Assembly: GCF_003344535.1 (NCBI RefSeq) | Contig: NZ_QPKS01000002.1 | Location: forward strand, 62,001 to 126,000 | From: Exiguobacterium flavidum | GTDB lineage: Bacteria; Bacillota; Bacilli; Exiguobacteriales; Exiguobacteriaceae | DNA: 64,000 nucleotides | Direction of reading: 5' to 3' | Shown here: one piece after another, positions 31,478 to 40,703 of the stretch | Layout: the number at the start of each line of letters is the position of its first letter | Numbering within the stretch: the first letter of the stretch is position 1 | Made by a program: the position numbers and the translations under genes | Notes under the pieces: generated by a model | Seen by the model: only the letters and a program-made list of their open reading frames with translations | Told to the model about the DNA's origin: nothing | Database searches by the model: none

Positions 31478-31509
31478 AGTTATGCTTATAAACTATTATC
31501 CGCGAGAGA

Positions 31510-31590
31510 ACCTGAAATTCGGCGTGACGTCCCTGGCGCTCCCCGACACAGAGCTGACACATTTCAGGTCCGCCGTAAGACTTCCGGCGG
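31510..31590 (+). other. Structured intergenic DNA between hpf and secA
   Basis: Perfect inverted repeat ACCTGAAAT (31510-31518) / ATTTCAGGT (31561-31569) enclosing 42 nt, directly followed by CCGCCG / CGGCGG (31570-31590). It lies upstream of the secA promoter, so it would not be in that transcript. It could be a small RNA or a protein-binding site; I found no match to a known element. Confidence 0.4.
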
Positions 31591-31618
31591 CGGATTGACG
31601 GGCACGGTACGGCGCAAG

Positions 31619-31647
31619 TTGAAATTTGACCCTATCTTCGATACACT
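31619..31647 (+). promoter_or_regulatory. secA promoter
   Basis: TTGAAA (31619-31624), 17-nt spacer, TACACT (31642-31647). Confidence 0.65.
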
Positions 31648-31717
31648 GGATAAAGGAAAAATCTCGGTATTCTGACTGGCGTCAATGCCAGTAGAGGAAG
31701 TAAGGGGACTAGCAGGC

Positions 31718-34237
31718 ATGGCTAACTTTTTGAAAGAACTATTCGCACCGACGAAGCGCGTCTTGAAGAAGGCGAACGCGGCGGCAGACGCCGTCGAGTC
31801 GTTCGCTGACGAGATGGCCGCATTGTCGGACCAGGCTTTAGAAGAGAAGACACTCGAGTTCCGTTCGCGCCTTTCTGCCGGCGAGGATCTCGACGACATC
31901 CTGCCGGAGGCGTTCGCGGTCTGTCGGGAAGTCTCGACACGCGTGCTCGGCATGCGCCACTACCGTGTCCAGCTGATCGGGGGATACGTCCTCCACAACG
32001 GAGACATCGCGGAGATGAAGACAGGGGAAGGGAAGACGCTCGTCGCGACGCTCCCGGTCTACCTGAACGCACTCGCTGGCAACGGCGTCCACGTCGTCAC
32101 CGTCAACGAATACCTCGCGAAGCGTGACCGCGACATCATGGAGCCGCTCTATGCGGCGCTCGGCCTCTCGGTCGGGCTCAACCTGTCGAGCATGTCACGC
32201 CCTGAGAAACAGGCGGCGTACGGCTGCGACATCACGTACGGGACGAACAACGAGTTCGGGTTCGACTACTTGCGCGACAACATGGTGCTCTACAAAGAGG
32301 ACCGCGTCCAGCGTCCGCTCAGCTATGCGGTCGTCGATGAGGTCGACTCGATCCTCGTCGATGAGGCGCGCACGCCGCTCATAATCTCGGGTTCTGCCCA
32401 GAAGTCGACGGCGCTCTACGCGCAGGCCGACCAGTTCGCGAAGATGATGAAGATCGACGAGGACTACACGGTCGACATCAAGACGAAGTCCGTCCTCTTG
32501 ACGGAGCAGGGGATCGACCGGGCCGAGAAGTACTTCGGCATCGACAACCTGTTCGGTCTCGAGCACGTCGCCCTCAACCACCACCTAAGCCTCGCGCTCC
32601 GCGCGAACGCCGTCATGCACCTCGACGTCGACTACATGATCCGGGACGGCGAAGTCATGATCATCGACCAGTTCACGGGCCGCGTCATGGAAGGCCGCCG
32701 CTACTCGGAAGGGCTGCACCAGGCGATCGAGGCGAAGGAAGGCGTCGAGATCCAGCGCGAGTCGATGACGCTCGCGACGATCACGTACCAGAACTTCTTC
32801 CGCATGTACACGAAGCTTGCCGGGATGACCGGTACGGCGAAGACGGAGGAAGAAGAGTTCCGTAACATCTACAACATGCACGTCGTGCCCGTCCCGACGA
32901 ACAAGCCGATCGTCCGCGACGACAAGCCGGACTTGATCTTCAAGTCGATGAACGGGAAGTTCGCGGCCGTCGTCAACGAGATCGAACGCGCCCACCGCGA
33001 AGGCCAGCCGGTCCTCGTCGGTACGGTCGCCGTCGAGACGTCCGAGCTCCTGAGCGGCCTGCTCAAGAAGCGCGGCATCAAGCATGAGGTGTTGAACGCG
33101 AAGAACCACGCCCGCGAGGCGGAGATCGTCGAGAACGCGGGGCAAGCGAACGCGGTCACGATCGCGACGAACATGGCGGGCCGCGGTACCGACATCAAGC
33201 TCGGGGACGGCGTCCTCGAGAAGGGCGGCCTCTACATCCTCGGGACGGAGCGCCACGAATCACGCCGGATCGACAACCAGCTCCGCGGCCGTGCCGGTCG
33301 TCAAGGTGACCCGGGACGCTCGCAGTTCTACCTCTCGCTCGAGGATGAACTGATGCGCCGCTTCGGCTCGGATTCGCTCCAGTCGATGATGGACCGCCTT
33401 GGGATGGACGACACGCAGCCGATCGAGAGCCGGATGGTGTCACGCGCCGTCGAATCGGCCCAGAAACGGGTCGAAGGGAACAACTTCGACGCGCGGAAAC
33501 AGGTCCTCGGATACGACAACGTCATGGCCGACCAGCGGAAGGTCATGTATGGCGACCGGGCGATGATCCTGGATGCGGAATCGGTGTCGGACATCGTCAA
33601 GACGATGATCGAACGGACGATCGAAGCAGGCGTCTACCAGTACACGCCGGTCGAGTTCGTGCCGGAGGAATGGAGCATCGGCGCACTCGCCGACTGGTCG
33701 AACCAGACGCTCGCCCTCGAGACGCCGGTCTCGGAGCAGGAACTGTTCGGCAAGGAGCGCGAGGAGATCATCGAGCTGCTGCATGAGCGCACGTTCGCGC
33801 ACTACGACCATAAACGGAGCGAAGTGCCGGATGCGGCCTTCAACGAGTTCGAGAAGGTCATCGTCCTCCGCGCCGTCGACCAGCACTGGATGAACCACAT
33901 CGACCAGATGGACCAGCTGCGCGAAGGGATCCACCTCCGCGCTTACGGCCAGAACGACCCGCTCCGCGAGTACCAGTCGGAAGGTTCGCAGATGTTCGAC
34001 GCGATGAACGCGGCGATCGCCGAGGAAGTGACGCAATTCGTCCTCCGCGCGGACCTCGACCCGAACCTGAAACGCGAGAAGGTCGTCAAGGACGAGGTCG
34101 CGGTCTCCGGCAAGGAAGACAAGGCCGTCAAGAAACAGCCGGTCAGAAAGAACGCGAACGACCAGATCGGGCGCAACGACCCGTGCTGGTGCGGATCAGG
34201 CAAAAAATATAAGAACTGTCACGGGCGCCAAGCGTAA
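31718..34237 (+). CDS. secA: Preprotein translocase ATPase SecA
   Basis: Motor that pushes unfolded preproteins through SecYEG. 839 aa. Walker A MKTGEGKT at 100-107, DEAD motif '[13 protein letters not shown]' near 206-218, '[11 protein letters not shown]' in the second nucleotide domain, and C-terminal zinc/SecB-type tail '[14 protein letters not shown]'. The ATG at 31718 gives the standard 'MANFLKELF' start with AAGGGG upstream; an earlier in-frame ATG at 31685 is not supported. Confidence 0.97.
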   Translation: MANFLKELFAPTKRVLKKANAAADAVESFADEMAALSDQALEEKTLEFRSRLSAGEDLDDILPEAFAVCREVSTRVLGMRHYRVQLIGGYVLHNGDIAEMKTGEGKTLVATLPVYLNALAGNGVHVVTVNEYLAKRDRDIMEPLYAALGLSVGLNLSSMSRPEKQAAYGCDITYGTNNEFGFDYLRDNMVLYKEDRVQRPLSYAVVDEVDSILVDEARTPLIISGSAQKSTALYAQADQFAKMMKIDEDYTVDIKTKSVLLTEQGIDRAEKYFGIDNLFGLEHVALNHHLSLALRANAVMHLDVDYMIRDGEVMIIDQFTGRVMEGRRYSEGLHQAIEAKEGVEIQRESMTLATITYQNFFRMYTKLAGMTGTAKTEEEEFRNIYNMHVVPVPTNKPIVRDDKPDLIFKSMNGKFAAVVNEIERAHREGQPVLVGTVAVETSELLSGLLKKRGIKHEVLNAKNHAREAEIVENAGQANAVTIATNMAGRGTDIKLGDGVLEKGGLYILGTERHESRRIDNQLRGRAGRQGDPGRSQFYLSLEDELMRRFGSDSLQSMMDRLGMDDTQPIESRMVSRAVESAQKRVEGNNFDARKQVLGYDNVMADQRKVMYGDRAMILDAESVSDIVKTMIERTIEAGVYQYTPVEFVPEEWSIGALADWSNQTLALETPVSEQELFGKEREEIIELLHERTFAHYDHKRSEVPDAAFNEFEKVIVLRAVDQHWMNHIDQMDQLREGIHLRAYGQNDPLREYQSEGSQMFDAMNAAIAEEVTQFVLRADLDPNLKREKVVKDEVAVSGKEDKAVKKQPVRKNANDQIGRNDPCWCGSGKKYKNCHGRQA

Positions 34238-34258
34238 GCCCGTTAGGAATTGACTGAG

Positions 34259-34283
34259 AGAGGCAGGGCTTCCTGCCTCTTTT
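34259..34283 (+). terminator. Hairpin terminator/attenuator between secA and prfB
   Basis: AGAGGCAGG / CCTGCCTCT perfect 9-bp stem, GCTT loop, then TTT. The short T-run suggests partial read-through into prfB. Confidence 0.7.
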
Positions 34284-34306
34284 GGCGGAAAGAGATGGTG
34301 AGTTAC

Positions 34307-35407
34307 ATGGAATTAGCAGAAATTCGCAACCAGGCAGAGTGGATGGCGAAGAAACTCGAGGAATACAAGGCATCGCTCGACCTCGAAGCGAAGATGTCAC
34401 GGATCGAGGAGCTCGAGAACGAGATGACGTACCCGGACTTCTGGAATGACCAGGAGTCGGCGCAGAAGGTCATCGACGAGTCGAACGGACTGAAGACGAT
34501 GGTCGACAAGTACAAGTTCCTCGAGGACGGGCATGAGAACATCGCCCTGACGTACGAACTGATCAAGGAAGAGCCGGACGCGGAGATGCAGGAGGAGCTC
34601 GAGAGCGAGTTGACGGAGCTCAAAGGCAAGTTCGACGAGTTCGAGCTCCAGATCCTCTTGAACGGGGAATACGACGCGAACAACGCGATCCTCGAGCTGC
34701 ACCCGGGTGCAGGCGGCACCGAGTCGCAGGACTGGGCATCGATGCTGCTCCGGATGTACCAGCGCTTCTGCGACAAGCAGGGCTGGAAGGTCGAGACGAT
34801 GGACTATCAGCCGGGCGATGAGGCAGGCGTCAAGTCGGTCACGCTCCGCATCCAGGGACATAACGCGTATGGCTACCTGAAGGCGGAGAAAGGGATCCAC
34901 CGTCTCGTCCGGATCTCGCCGTTCGATTCGTCAGGCCGCCGTCACACGTCGTTCGTCTCGTGCGACGTCATGCCGGAATTCGATGACAACATCGACATCG
35001 AAGTGCGGACGGAAGACCTCCGCGTCGACACGTATCGCGCGTCAGGCGCCGGCGGTCAGCACATCAACACGACCGACTCGGCCGTCCGGATCACGCACGT
35101 GCCGACCGGCGTCGTCGTCTCCTGCCAGCAGGAACGTTCGCAGATCAAGAACCGCGAAGCCGCGATGAAGATGCTCAAAGCGAAGCTCTATCAGCGCGAG
35201 ATCGAAGAGCAGCAGAAGAAGCTCGACGAGATCCGCGGCGAGAAATCGGACATCGCCTGGGGCAGCCAGATCCGCTCGTACGTCTTCCACCCGTACAGCA
35301 TGGTCAAGGACCACCGGACGAGCTATGAGGTCGGGAACACGTCCGGCGTCATGGACGGCGACATCATGGGCTTCATCGACGCATATCTCCGCATGATGAA
35401 CATGTAA
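34307..35407 (+). CDS. prfB: Peptide chain release factor 2
   Basis: Terminates translation at UGA/UAA. 366 aa. SPF codon-recognition tripeptide at 204-206 and catalytic GGQ at 249-251. In most bacteria the reading frame breaks at codon ~25 (CUU UGA C) and needs a +1 frameshift. Here residues 22-26 read A-S-L-D-L in one continuous frame, so this autoregulatory frameshift is absent. The ATG at 34307 has GGTGAG upstream and gives the normal '[13 protein letters not shown]' start. Confidence 0.96.
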   Translation: MELAEIRNQAEWMAKKLEEYKASLDLEAKMSRIEELENEMTYPDFWNDQESAQKVIDESNGLKTMVDKYKFLEDGHENIALTYELIKEEPDAEMQEELESELTELKGKFDEFELQILLNGEYDANNAILELHPGAGGTESQDWASMLLRMYQRFCDKQGWKVETMDYQPGDEAGVKSVTLRIQGHNAYGYLKAEKGIHRLVRISPFDSSGRRHTSFVSCDVMPEFDDNIDIEVRTEDLRVDTYRASGAGGQHINTTDSAVRITHVPTGVVVSCQQERSQIKNREAAMKMLKAKLYQREIEEQQKKLDEIRGEKSDIAWGSQIRSYVFHPYSMVKDHRTSYEVGNTSGVMDGDIMGFIDAYLRMMNM

Positions 35408-35449
35408 TAGGGATTCGTCTTAGACCGGAACGGAAGCTGACAGCGTATG

Positions 35450-35554
35450 TCGTCCGCTTTCCGCGGGCAGCTCGGTCCGACTAGGCGAATAAGGCAGACA
35501 TCCTGCCGCTTCATAAAACAGATCAGCGGGTGCAGCGATGCGCCCGCTTTTTTC
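35450..35554 (+). repeat. Degenerate repeat remnant plus terminator after prfB
   Basis: GTCCGCTTTCCGCGGGCAGC matches the start of copies A and B, but the rest is not recognisable. The stem AGCGGGTGC / GCGCCCGCT (35525-35548) with TTTTTT forms a terminator. Confidence 0.5.
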
Positions 35555-35575
35555 ATCCGAAGAGGAGGAAGAAAC

Positions 35576-36079
35576 ATGCAAATCAGACCAGAGAAGTTCA
35601 AGGACGCAGCAGGCATCCGCACCGTCCATCAGTCGGCGTTCGGCCAGGCGGCCGAGGCGAACCTCGTCGAGGCGATCCGCGAATCGGACGGATATATTGC
35701 GGAATTCTCGCTCGTCGCGGTCAGCGAGCAGGGGGAGATCGCCGGGCACGGCATGCTGAGCCGGATCACGATCGACGGCATCCCGTCACTCGCCCTCGCA
35801 CCGGTCGGCGTCAAGCCGGCATGGCAGCGCAAAGGCATCGGCGGCGAGCTGATCCGCCGGATGATCGAGGCGGCGACGGAAGCAGGCGAGCAGCACATCA
35901 TCGTCCTCGGGCACGACAGCTACTATCCGCAGTTCGGCTTCGAACGGGCGGACCGCTACGGGATCATCCCGCCGTTCCCCGTCCTGCCCGAGGTGTTCAT
36001 GGTGCTCGCGCTCGAGCGCGGTGCGCTCAAAGGCGTCTCCGGCACGGTCGAGTATCCGGAATCCTTCAACACGGTATAA
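35576..36079 (+). CDS. GNAT acetyltransferase
   Basis: 167 aa, one GNAT domain with motif A 'LAPVGVKPAWQRKGIGGELI' (about 76-95) followed by 'IVLGHDSYYPQFGFERA', the hallmark of the YhbS-like subgroup. GAGGAGG precedes the ATG at 35576. Substrate unknown. It interrupts the prfB-cccB interval of B. subtilis. Confidence 0.88.
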   Translation: MQIRPEKFKDAAGIRTVHQSAFGQAAEANLVEAIRESDGYIAEFSLVAVSEQGEIAGHGMLSRITIDGIPSLALAPVGVKPAWQRKGIGGELIRRMIEAATEAGEQHIIVLGHDSYYPQFGFERADRYGIIPPFPVLPEVFMVLALERGALKGVSGTVEYPESFNTV

Positions 36080-36177
36080 CGGTGAGTTGTTACGACCGTC
36101 TAGGCGGCATTCCCCGTTTCCGCTAGAATGAAAAACGGAGCCTTTTTGGCATACGTATACATTTTGGGGGAATCATG

Positions 36178-37047
36178 ATGGAGAACACACGCGGGGAAGT
36201 CGTACGCGACTACCTCTACCTACTTACCGGATCGGTCTTCGTCGCGAGCGCGTTCAGCCTGTTCCTGGCACCGAACCAGCTCGCCTCAGGCGGCGTCAGC
36301 GGCCTGTCGATCATCCTGAACGACATGTTCGGCATCTCGCCCGGGCTGTTCCAGCTCGTCGCGAACGTCGTCCTGCTCGGCATCGGTTGGATGATCCTCG
36401 GGCTCGGCTTCGGCGTCAAGTCGCTCGTCGGCTCGATCTTCCTGCCGGGCGTCATCCTGCTCTATGAACGGTTCGACGTCGCGCCGGCTGTCGAGAACCC
36501 GATGCTCGCCGCGATCTTCGGCGGAGCAGGCGTCGGGATCGGCCTCGGGCTCATCTTCAAGGGGCGGGCATCGACCGGCGGGATGGACCTGATCGCCCAG
36601 ATCCTGCACCGCTACACGAAGCTGCCGCTTCACCTCTGCATCGCCCTGCTCGACGGGACGATCGTCCTGACGGCGGCGCTCGTCTTCTCGTTCGAGATCG
36701 GCCTGTACGCGCTGATCGCCTTGTTCATCACGATCAAGATGATCGACATCGTCCAGCTCGGGATCACGAACGACAAGCTCGCCTACATCATCTCGGACAA
36801 GAAGGACGCGCTCGTCAAGGAGATCTTCGAGACGCTCGACCGCGGCGCGACCGAGATCGAGGCGGCCGGCGCCTTCACACGGAAGAGGAAGCCGATGCTG
36901 ATGGTCGTCGTCCGCCAAGGCGAGATCACGACGCTCAAGGAGATCGTCAAACACATCGATCCCGATGCCTTCCTCGTCGTCAGCGAGGCGCACGAGGTGC
37001 TCGGTCTCGGCTTCACGGACGACAAGCGTTACCGCAACGTGCCGTGA
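36178..37047 (+). CDS. YitT-family membrane protein (DUF161 + DUF2179)
   Basis: 289 aa with about five to six membrane segments in the first 190 residues ('LTGSVFVASAFSLFLAPNQL', 'GGVSGLSIIL', 'GRASTGGMDLIAQIL') and a cytoplasmic DUF2179 domain ('LDRGATEIEAAGAFTRKRKP') at 205-285. B. subtilis yvjA in the same neighbourhood is this family. Function not established. The ATG at 36178 has better spacing from GGGGG than the ATG at 36175. Confidence 0.88.
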   Translation: MENTRGEVVRDYLYLLTGSVFVASAFSLFLAPNQLASGGVSGLSIILNDMFGISPGLFQLVANVVLLGIGWMILGLGFGVKSLVGSIFLPGVILLYERFDVAPAVENPMLAAIFGGAGVGIGLGLIFKGRASTGGMDLIAQILHRYTKLPLHLCIALLDGTIVLTAALVFSFEIGLYALIALFITIKMIDIVQLGITNDKLAYIISDKKDALVKEIFETLDRGATEIEAAGAFTRKRKPMLMVVVRQGEITTLKEIVKHIDPDAFLVVSEAHEVLGLGFTDDKRYRNVP

Positions 37048-37148
37048 ACAATTCGTGAAGAATTTGTGAAATCAAGCATGAAAACCCTTTGGAACGGCTA
37101 TACTAGTTACATACTTAACAGCCAGACAATTCGATAGGGGGTCCATTC

Positions 37149-37490
37149 ATGAAAACGAAGAAGTTCTTACTTGCGCTCGGTATCGGCGCGACGCTCGTCC
37201 TCGGCGCATGCGGCGGCGATGATGAGAAGGAGTCGACTTCATCCGATGAAGGCACGAAGACGGAGACGGCCATCGACGCGGAGAAAGTATTCGCGAACAA
37301 CTGTGCGGCATGTCACGGCCAGAACCTTGAAGGCGGAGCGGGTCCTGACCTGACGAAGGTCGGCGCGCGACTCTCTTCAGCCGAGATCCAGGAGATCATC
37401 AAGAACGGTAAGGGAGCGATGCCGAAGGGCGTCATCCAGGACGAGGAAGAAATCGTCGCCGTGGCCGACTGGCTTGCATCAAAAAAATAA
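37149..37490 (+). CDS. cccB: Lipoprotein cytochrome c (cytochrome c551 type)
   Basis: 113 aa. Lipobox LGAC (Cys near residue 21) anchors it to the outer face of the membrane; an acidic linker leads to a small class-I cytochrome with haem motif CAACH near 54-58 and axial Met in 'KGAMPKGV'. It carries electrons to a terminal oxidase. Position between the prfB region and ftsE is as in B. subtilis. Confidence 0.92.
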   Translation: MKTKKFLLALGIGATLVLGACGGDDEKESTSSDEGTKTETAIDAEKVFANNCAACHGQNLEGGAGPDLTKVGARLSSAEIQEIIKNGKGAMPKGVIQDEEEIVAVADWLASKK

Positions 37491-37504
37491 ATGTGGGATA
37501 GTAT

Positions 37505-37556
37505 GGGGCAGGAAAAGCAAGACACGGTGCGTGTCATGCGATTTCCTGCCCCTTTT
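37505..37556 (+). terminator. cccB terminator
   Basis: GGGGCAGGAAA / TTTCCTGCCCC long stem with an inner GACAC/GTGTC hairpin, followed by TTTT. Confidence 0.9.
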
Positions 37557-37593
37557 CTGCGTTTTGCGCTGGGGAAATGAAACGTCGTTGTAA

Positions 37594-37622
37594 TGGTTAG
37601 GACTTTTGAACCCTGCTATAAT
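37594..37622 (+). promoter_or_regulatory. ftsEX promoter (extended -10)
   Basis: TGCTATAAT (37614-37622) is an extended -10; the -35 (TGGTTA, 37594-37599) is weak. Confidence 0.65.
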
Positions 37623-37681
37623 TGATGGCGGCAGAAACGTGCTGCCTGATCACCGATTAATTGAATAAGGATGTGAAGCAA

Positions 37682-38368
37682 GTGATCAAGATGCAACAAG
37701 TAAGCAAGATCTATCCGAACGGAGTCACCGCGCTCCGGGAAGTGAACCTAACAATCAATCAAGGCGAATTCGTCTATATCGTAGGCCCGTCTGGTGCTGG
37801 TAAATCGACATTCATGAAAATGATGTACCGCGAGGAGAAACCGACCAGCGGTTCATTTTTATTTAAAGGGCTCGAAGTCGGGAAACTGAAAAACCGTCAG
37901 ATTCCTGAACTGCGCCGGCAGATCGGCGTCATCTTCCAGGACTTCAAGCTGTTGACGTCGTTGACCGTCTATGAGAACGTAGCGTTCGCGCTCGAGGTCG
38001 TAGGCGAGGACAAGGAACAGATCCGCAAGAAGGTCATGGAAGTGCTCGACCTCGTCAAGCTCAAGCACAAGGCGCGCAACTACCCGAACGAACTGTCGGG
38101 CGGGGAGCAACAGCGGATCTCGATCGCACGGGCGATCGTCAACCGTCCGTCGCTCGTCATCGCCGATGAGCCGACCGGGAACCTCGACCCGGATACCGCG
38201 TGGGAGATCATGGAGGTATTCGAGGAGATCCATCGCCGTGGGACAACGGTCGTAATGGCGACGCACAACCGCGACATCGTCAACAAGATGCGCCATCGCG
38301 TTCTCGCGATCGAGGGTGGAAAAATCGTCCGAGACGAAGAGAAAGGAATGTATGGCTATGAAATTTAA
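37682..38368 (+). CDS. ftsE: Cell-division ABC transporter ATPase FtsE
   Basis: 228 aa. Walker A GPSGAGKS (35-42), signature 'LSGGEQQR', Walker B 'LVIADEPTGNLD'. It works with FtsX to activate a peptidoglycan hydrolase outside the cell. The GTG at 37682 follows AAGGATGTGA, a near-perfect ribosome-binding site with 5-nt spacing; a TTG at 37661 lies before it. Confidence 0.95.
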   Translation: MIKMQQVSKIYPNGVTALREVNLTINQGEFVYIVGPSGAGKSTFMKMMYREEKPTSGSFLFKGLEVGKLKNRQIPELRRQIGVIFQDFKLLTSLTVYENVAFALEVVGEDKEQIRKKVMEVLDLVKLKHKARNYPNELSGGEQQRISIARAIVNRPSLVIADEPTGNLDPDTAWEIMEVFEEIHRRGTTVVMATHNRDIVNKMRHRVLAIEGGKIVRDEEKGMYGYEI

Positions 38369-39257
38369 TGGATTCCGTCACTTGCGTGAAGGCGCGAAGG
38401 GGCTCGTCCGGAATGGTTGGATGACGTTCGCGTCGATCAGCGCCGTCACCGTGACGCTCCTCCTCGTCGGTATCTTCGCGATGGTGATGTTCAATGTCAA
38501 CAAGATCTCAGAGAACGTCGAGAAGGACGTCGAGATCCAGGTGTTCGTCGACCGCGAGGCAGACCAGGCGAAGATCGATGCCGTCGGAAAGCAGCTCGAG
38601 CAGATGCCGGGCGTCGCATCCGTCGAGTACAGCTCGAAGGAGCAGGAACTCGACCGTTTCAAGGAACAGCTCGGAGAAGGCTCTGAGGCGTACCAGTCGG
38701 TCGAGAAGGACAACCCGCTCCACGACCGTTACGTCGTCAAGGCGACTTCGCCGGATGAGACGGAAACGATTGCAAAATCGGTCGAAAAAATGGAAAATAT
38801 AGATAGCGTCGAATATGGCGAAGACTACGTCGAGAAGATGTTCAACTTCCTTGACGGTGTCCGGGTCGGCGGCATCATCCTGATCGTCGGTCTGACGTTC
38901 ATGGCGATGTTCCTCATCTCGAACACGATCAAGGTGACGATCTTCTCACGCCGCCGCGAAATCGAGATCATGCGTCTCGTCGGGGCGAAGAACGGCTTCA
39001 TCCGTGCGCCGTTCTTCATCGAAGGATTGCTCATGGGTATTTTCGGGGCACTCATCCCGATCGCCGTCGTCATCTTCGGATACGAAGCGACGTATGGCGT
39101 GCTGCAGCCGCAGCTCATGTCAGTGAACGCGTCGATCTTCTCGCTCATCAAACCGAGCGAACTGTCGGCACAGATCGCGTTGATCCTGCTCGGACTCGGT
39201 GCATTCATCGGTGTCTGGGGCTCGACGACATCACTCGGCCGCTTCCTCAAAATTTAA
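38352..39257 (+). CDS. ftsX: Cell-division ABC transporter permease FtsX
   Basis: 301 aa with four membrane segments (about 30-50, 175-200, 225-250, 275-297) and the large extracellular loop between the first two, the part that contacts the hydrolase. 'SWMTFASISAVTVTL'-type start (here 'GWMTFASISAVTVTL'). Overlaps ftsE by 17 nt in another frame; AAAGGA precedes the ATG at 38352. Confidence 0.95.
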   Translation: MAMKFNGFRHLREGAKGLVRNGWMTFASISAVTVTLLLVGIFAMVMFNVNKISENVEKDVEIQVFVDREADQAKIDAVGKQLEQMPGVASVEYSSKEQELDRFKEQLGEGSEAYQSVEKDNPLHDRYVVKATSPDETETIAKSVEKMENIDSVEYGEDYVEKMFNFLDGVRVGGIILIVGLTFMAMFLISNTIKVTIFSRRREIEIMRLVGAKNGFIRAPFFIEGLLMGIFGALIPIAVVIFGYEATYGVLQPQLMSVNASIFSLIKPSELSAQIALILLGLGAFIGVWGSTTSLGRFLKI

Positions 39258-39281
39258 TCATGTAAAGGAGAGTTGTTCCGT

Positions 39282-40613
39282 ATGCGTCTCCGCTTTACGC
39301 CTTTCCTCATCAGCTTGACCCTGATCGGGTCGAGCCTCCCTGTCTACGCAGTGTCGAAAGAAGAGTTGTTGAAAGAACGGCAATCGCTCGAATCGCGTCT
39401 ACAGGAGAGCGAGAAAGTGCGAAGCGAGACGTCGGAACGTCTCACCTTGACGAAACAGGAACGCAAGCAGGTAGAACAAAAACTCGAGGCGGTCAACGAC
39501 CGGCTCAACGTGCTCGCGCAGGACATCGCCGATCAACAGGCGACGATCGACGCGGCACGGGACCAGCTCGACGGCGTCCGGCTCGATATCCTTCTGACCG
39601 AGGACGACCTCAAGCGACGCGAGGAGCGGGTCGGCGACCGGTTGCGGGCTGTCCAGCGCAGCGGTGACGTCAAGTACGTCGAGGTGTTGCTCGGCGCGAA
39701 GGACTTCGGTGACCTGATCTCTCGTTTCAATACGGTCTCGACGATCATCGCGCGGGACGACGCCGTCCTTCGCGAATACCTCGGCGACATCAGGCGCCTG
39801 AACGAACGGAAGGCGGAGCAGGAGCGTCTCCTCGACTCGTTGAAGCGTGGACAGCTGAAGCTGCTCGGCTTGCGCCGTCAAATCGATGCGGAAGCCGCCG
39901 AGAAACGAAGTCTGCTTGAACAGCTCGACCGGGAAGTCGGTCAGCTCGAACAGGAGCGCCTGACGGAAGCCGAGGCTGCCGAGGTGCTCGCTGCTCAGGC
40001 CGAGCTCGTCTCGAAGCAGCTGAAGCAGCTTGAAGAGGCGGAGGCGCTCGCGAAAGCGAAGGCAAAAGCGGAAGCGGCAGCCCGCGAAAAGAAGGCTGAA
40101 GCAGAGGCAAGAGCCAAAGCGGAAGCGAAGGCGAAGAGCAGGGACGAGAAGCGCGATCAGCCGCCCTCTCCAGCTCCGGCAGAACAGCCGATCGAGGAGA
40201 CGCGGACGTTCGTCCTACCGGTCCAAGGCTACGTCTCGAGTCCGTTCGGTCCGCGCAACAATCCGCTGTCGGGGAAATCCGAGATCCACACGGGTATCGA
40301 CCTCGTCAACGCGGAAGGGACGCCGGTCGTCGCGGCCGCCGCGGGCGTCGTCCTCCGTGCCGGCAGCGCGACCGGGTACGGCAACGTCGTGATGGTGACA
40401 CACCTGATCGACGGCGCGATCTGGACGACCGTCTATGGGCACCTCAGCGGGGTCTCCGTCAAGGCGGGCCAGACGGTCGCACCGGGACAAATGGTCGGCA
40501 CGCTCGGCTCGACAGGGTGGTCGACCGGACCGCACCTCCATTTCGAAATCCACAACGGACAGTGGGCGCCGGGGCAACCGAACGCGGTCGACCCGGCGGC
40601 ATATCTGTTCTGA
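39282..40613 (+). CDS. Secreted M23 peptidoglycan endopeptidase with coiled coil (EnvC/CwlO-type partner of FtsEX)
   Basis: 443 aa. Signal peptide ('FLISLTLIGSSLPVYA'), long coiled coil (about 25-270), then an LytM/M23 domain with zinc ligands in 'HTGIDLVN' and 'PHLHFEIHNG'. It lies 24 nt after ftsX, the arrangement of FtsEX-activated hydrolases; in B. subtilis the partner CwlO is NlpC/P60, so M23 here is closer to EnvC. An Ala/Lys/Glu-repeated segment near 245-285 ('AKAKAKAEAAAREKK') is low-complexity. Confidence 0.9.
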   Translation: MRLRFTPFLISLTLIGSSLPVYAVSKEELLKERQSLESRLQESEKVRSETSERLTLTKQERKQVEQKLEAVNDRLNVLAQDIADQQATIDAARDQLDGVRLDILLTEDDLKRREERVGDRLRAVQRSGDVKYVEVLLGAKDFGDLISRFNTVSTIIARDDAVLREYLGDIRRLNERKAEQERLLDSLKRGQLKLLGLRRQIDAEAAEKRSLLEQLDREVGQLEQERLTEAEAAEVLAAQAELVSKQLKQLEEAEALAKAKAKAEAAAREKKAEAEARAKAEAKAKSRDEKRDQPPSPAPAEQPIEETRTFVLPVQGYVSSPFGPRNNPLSGKSEIHTGIDLVNAEGTPVVAAAAGVVLRAGSATGYGNVVMVTHLIDGAIWTTVYGHLSGVSVKAGQTVAPGQMVGTLGSTGWSTGPHLHFEIHNGQWAPGQPNAVDPAAYLF

Positions 40614-40628
40614 CATACGAGTTTTGCA

Positions 40629-40654
40629 AAAGATAGGGCAACCTATCTTTTTTT
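40629..40654 (+). terminator. Terminator of the M23 hydrolase gene
   Basis: AAAGATAGG / CCTATCTTT stem followed by TTTT. An extended -10 TTGCTATACT (40653-40662) for the next gene starts right behind it. Confidence 0.82.
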
Positions 40655-40703
40655 GCTATACTGAGAAAAATAGAAGGTCTCACACCAGAAACGGGGAATA
40701 CGC

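Noticed and set aside
31436-31675. Plus-strand open frame of 79 aa between hpf and secA
   Set aside because: Its ATG overlaps the hpf stop, it runs through the hpf terminator and it has no ribosome-binding site. Better read as non-coding structured DNA.
34250-34306. Earlier in-frame start for prfB
   Set aside because: It would translate through the secA-prfB hairpin and add 19 residues absent from the family; the ATG at 34307 fits.
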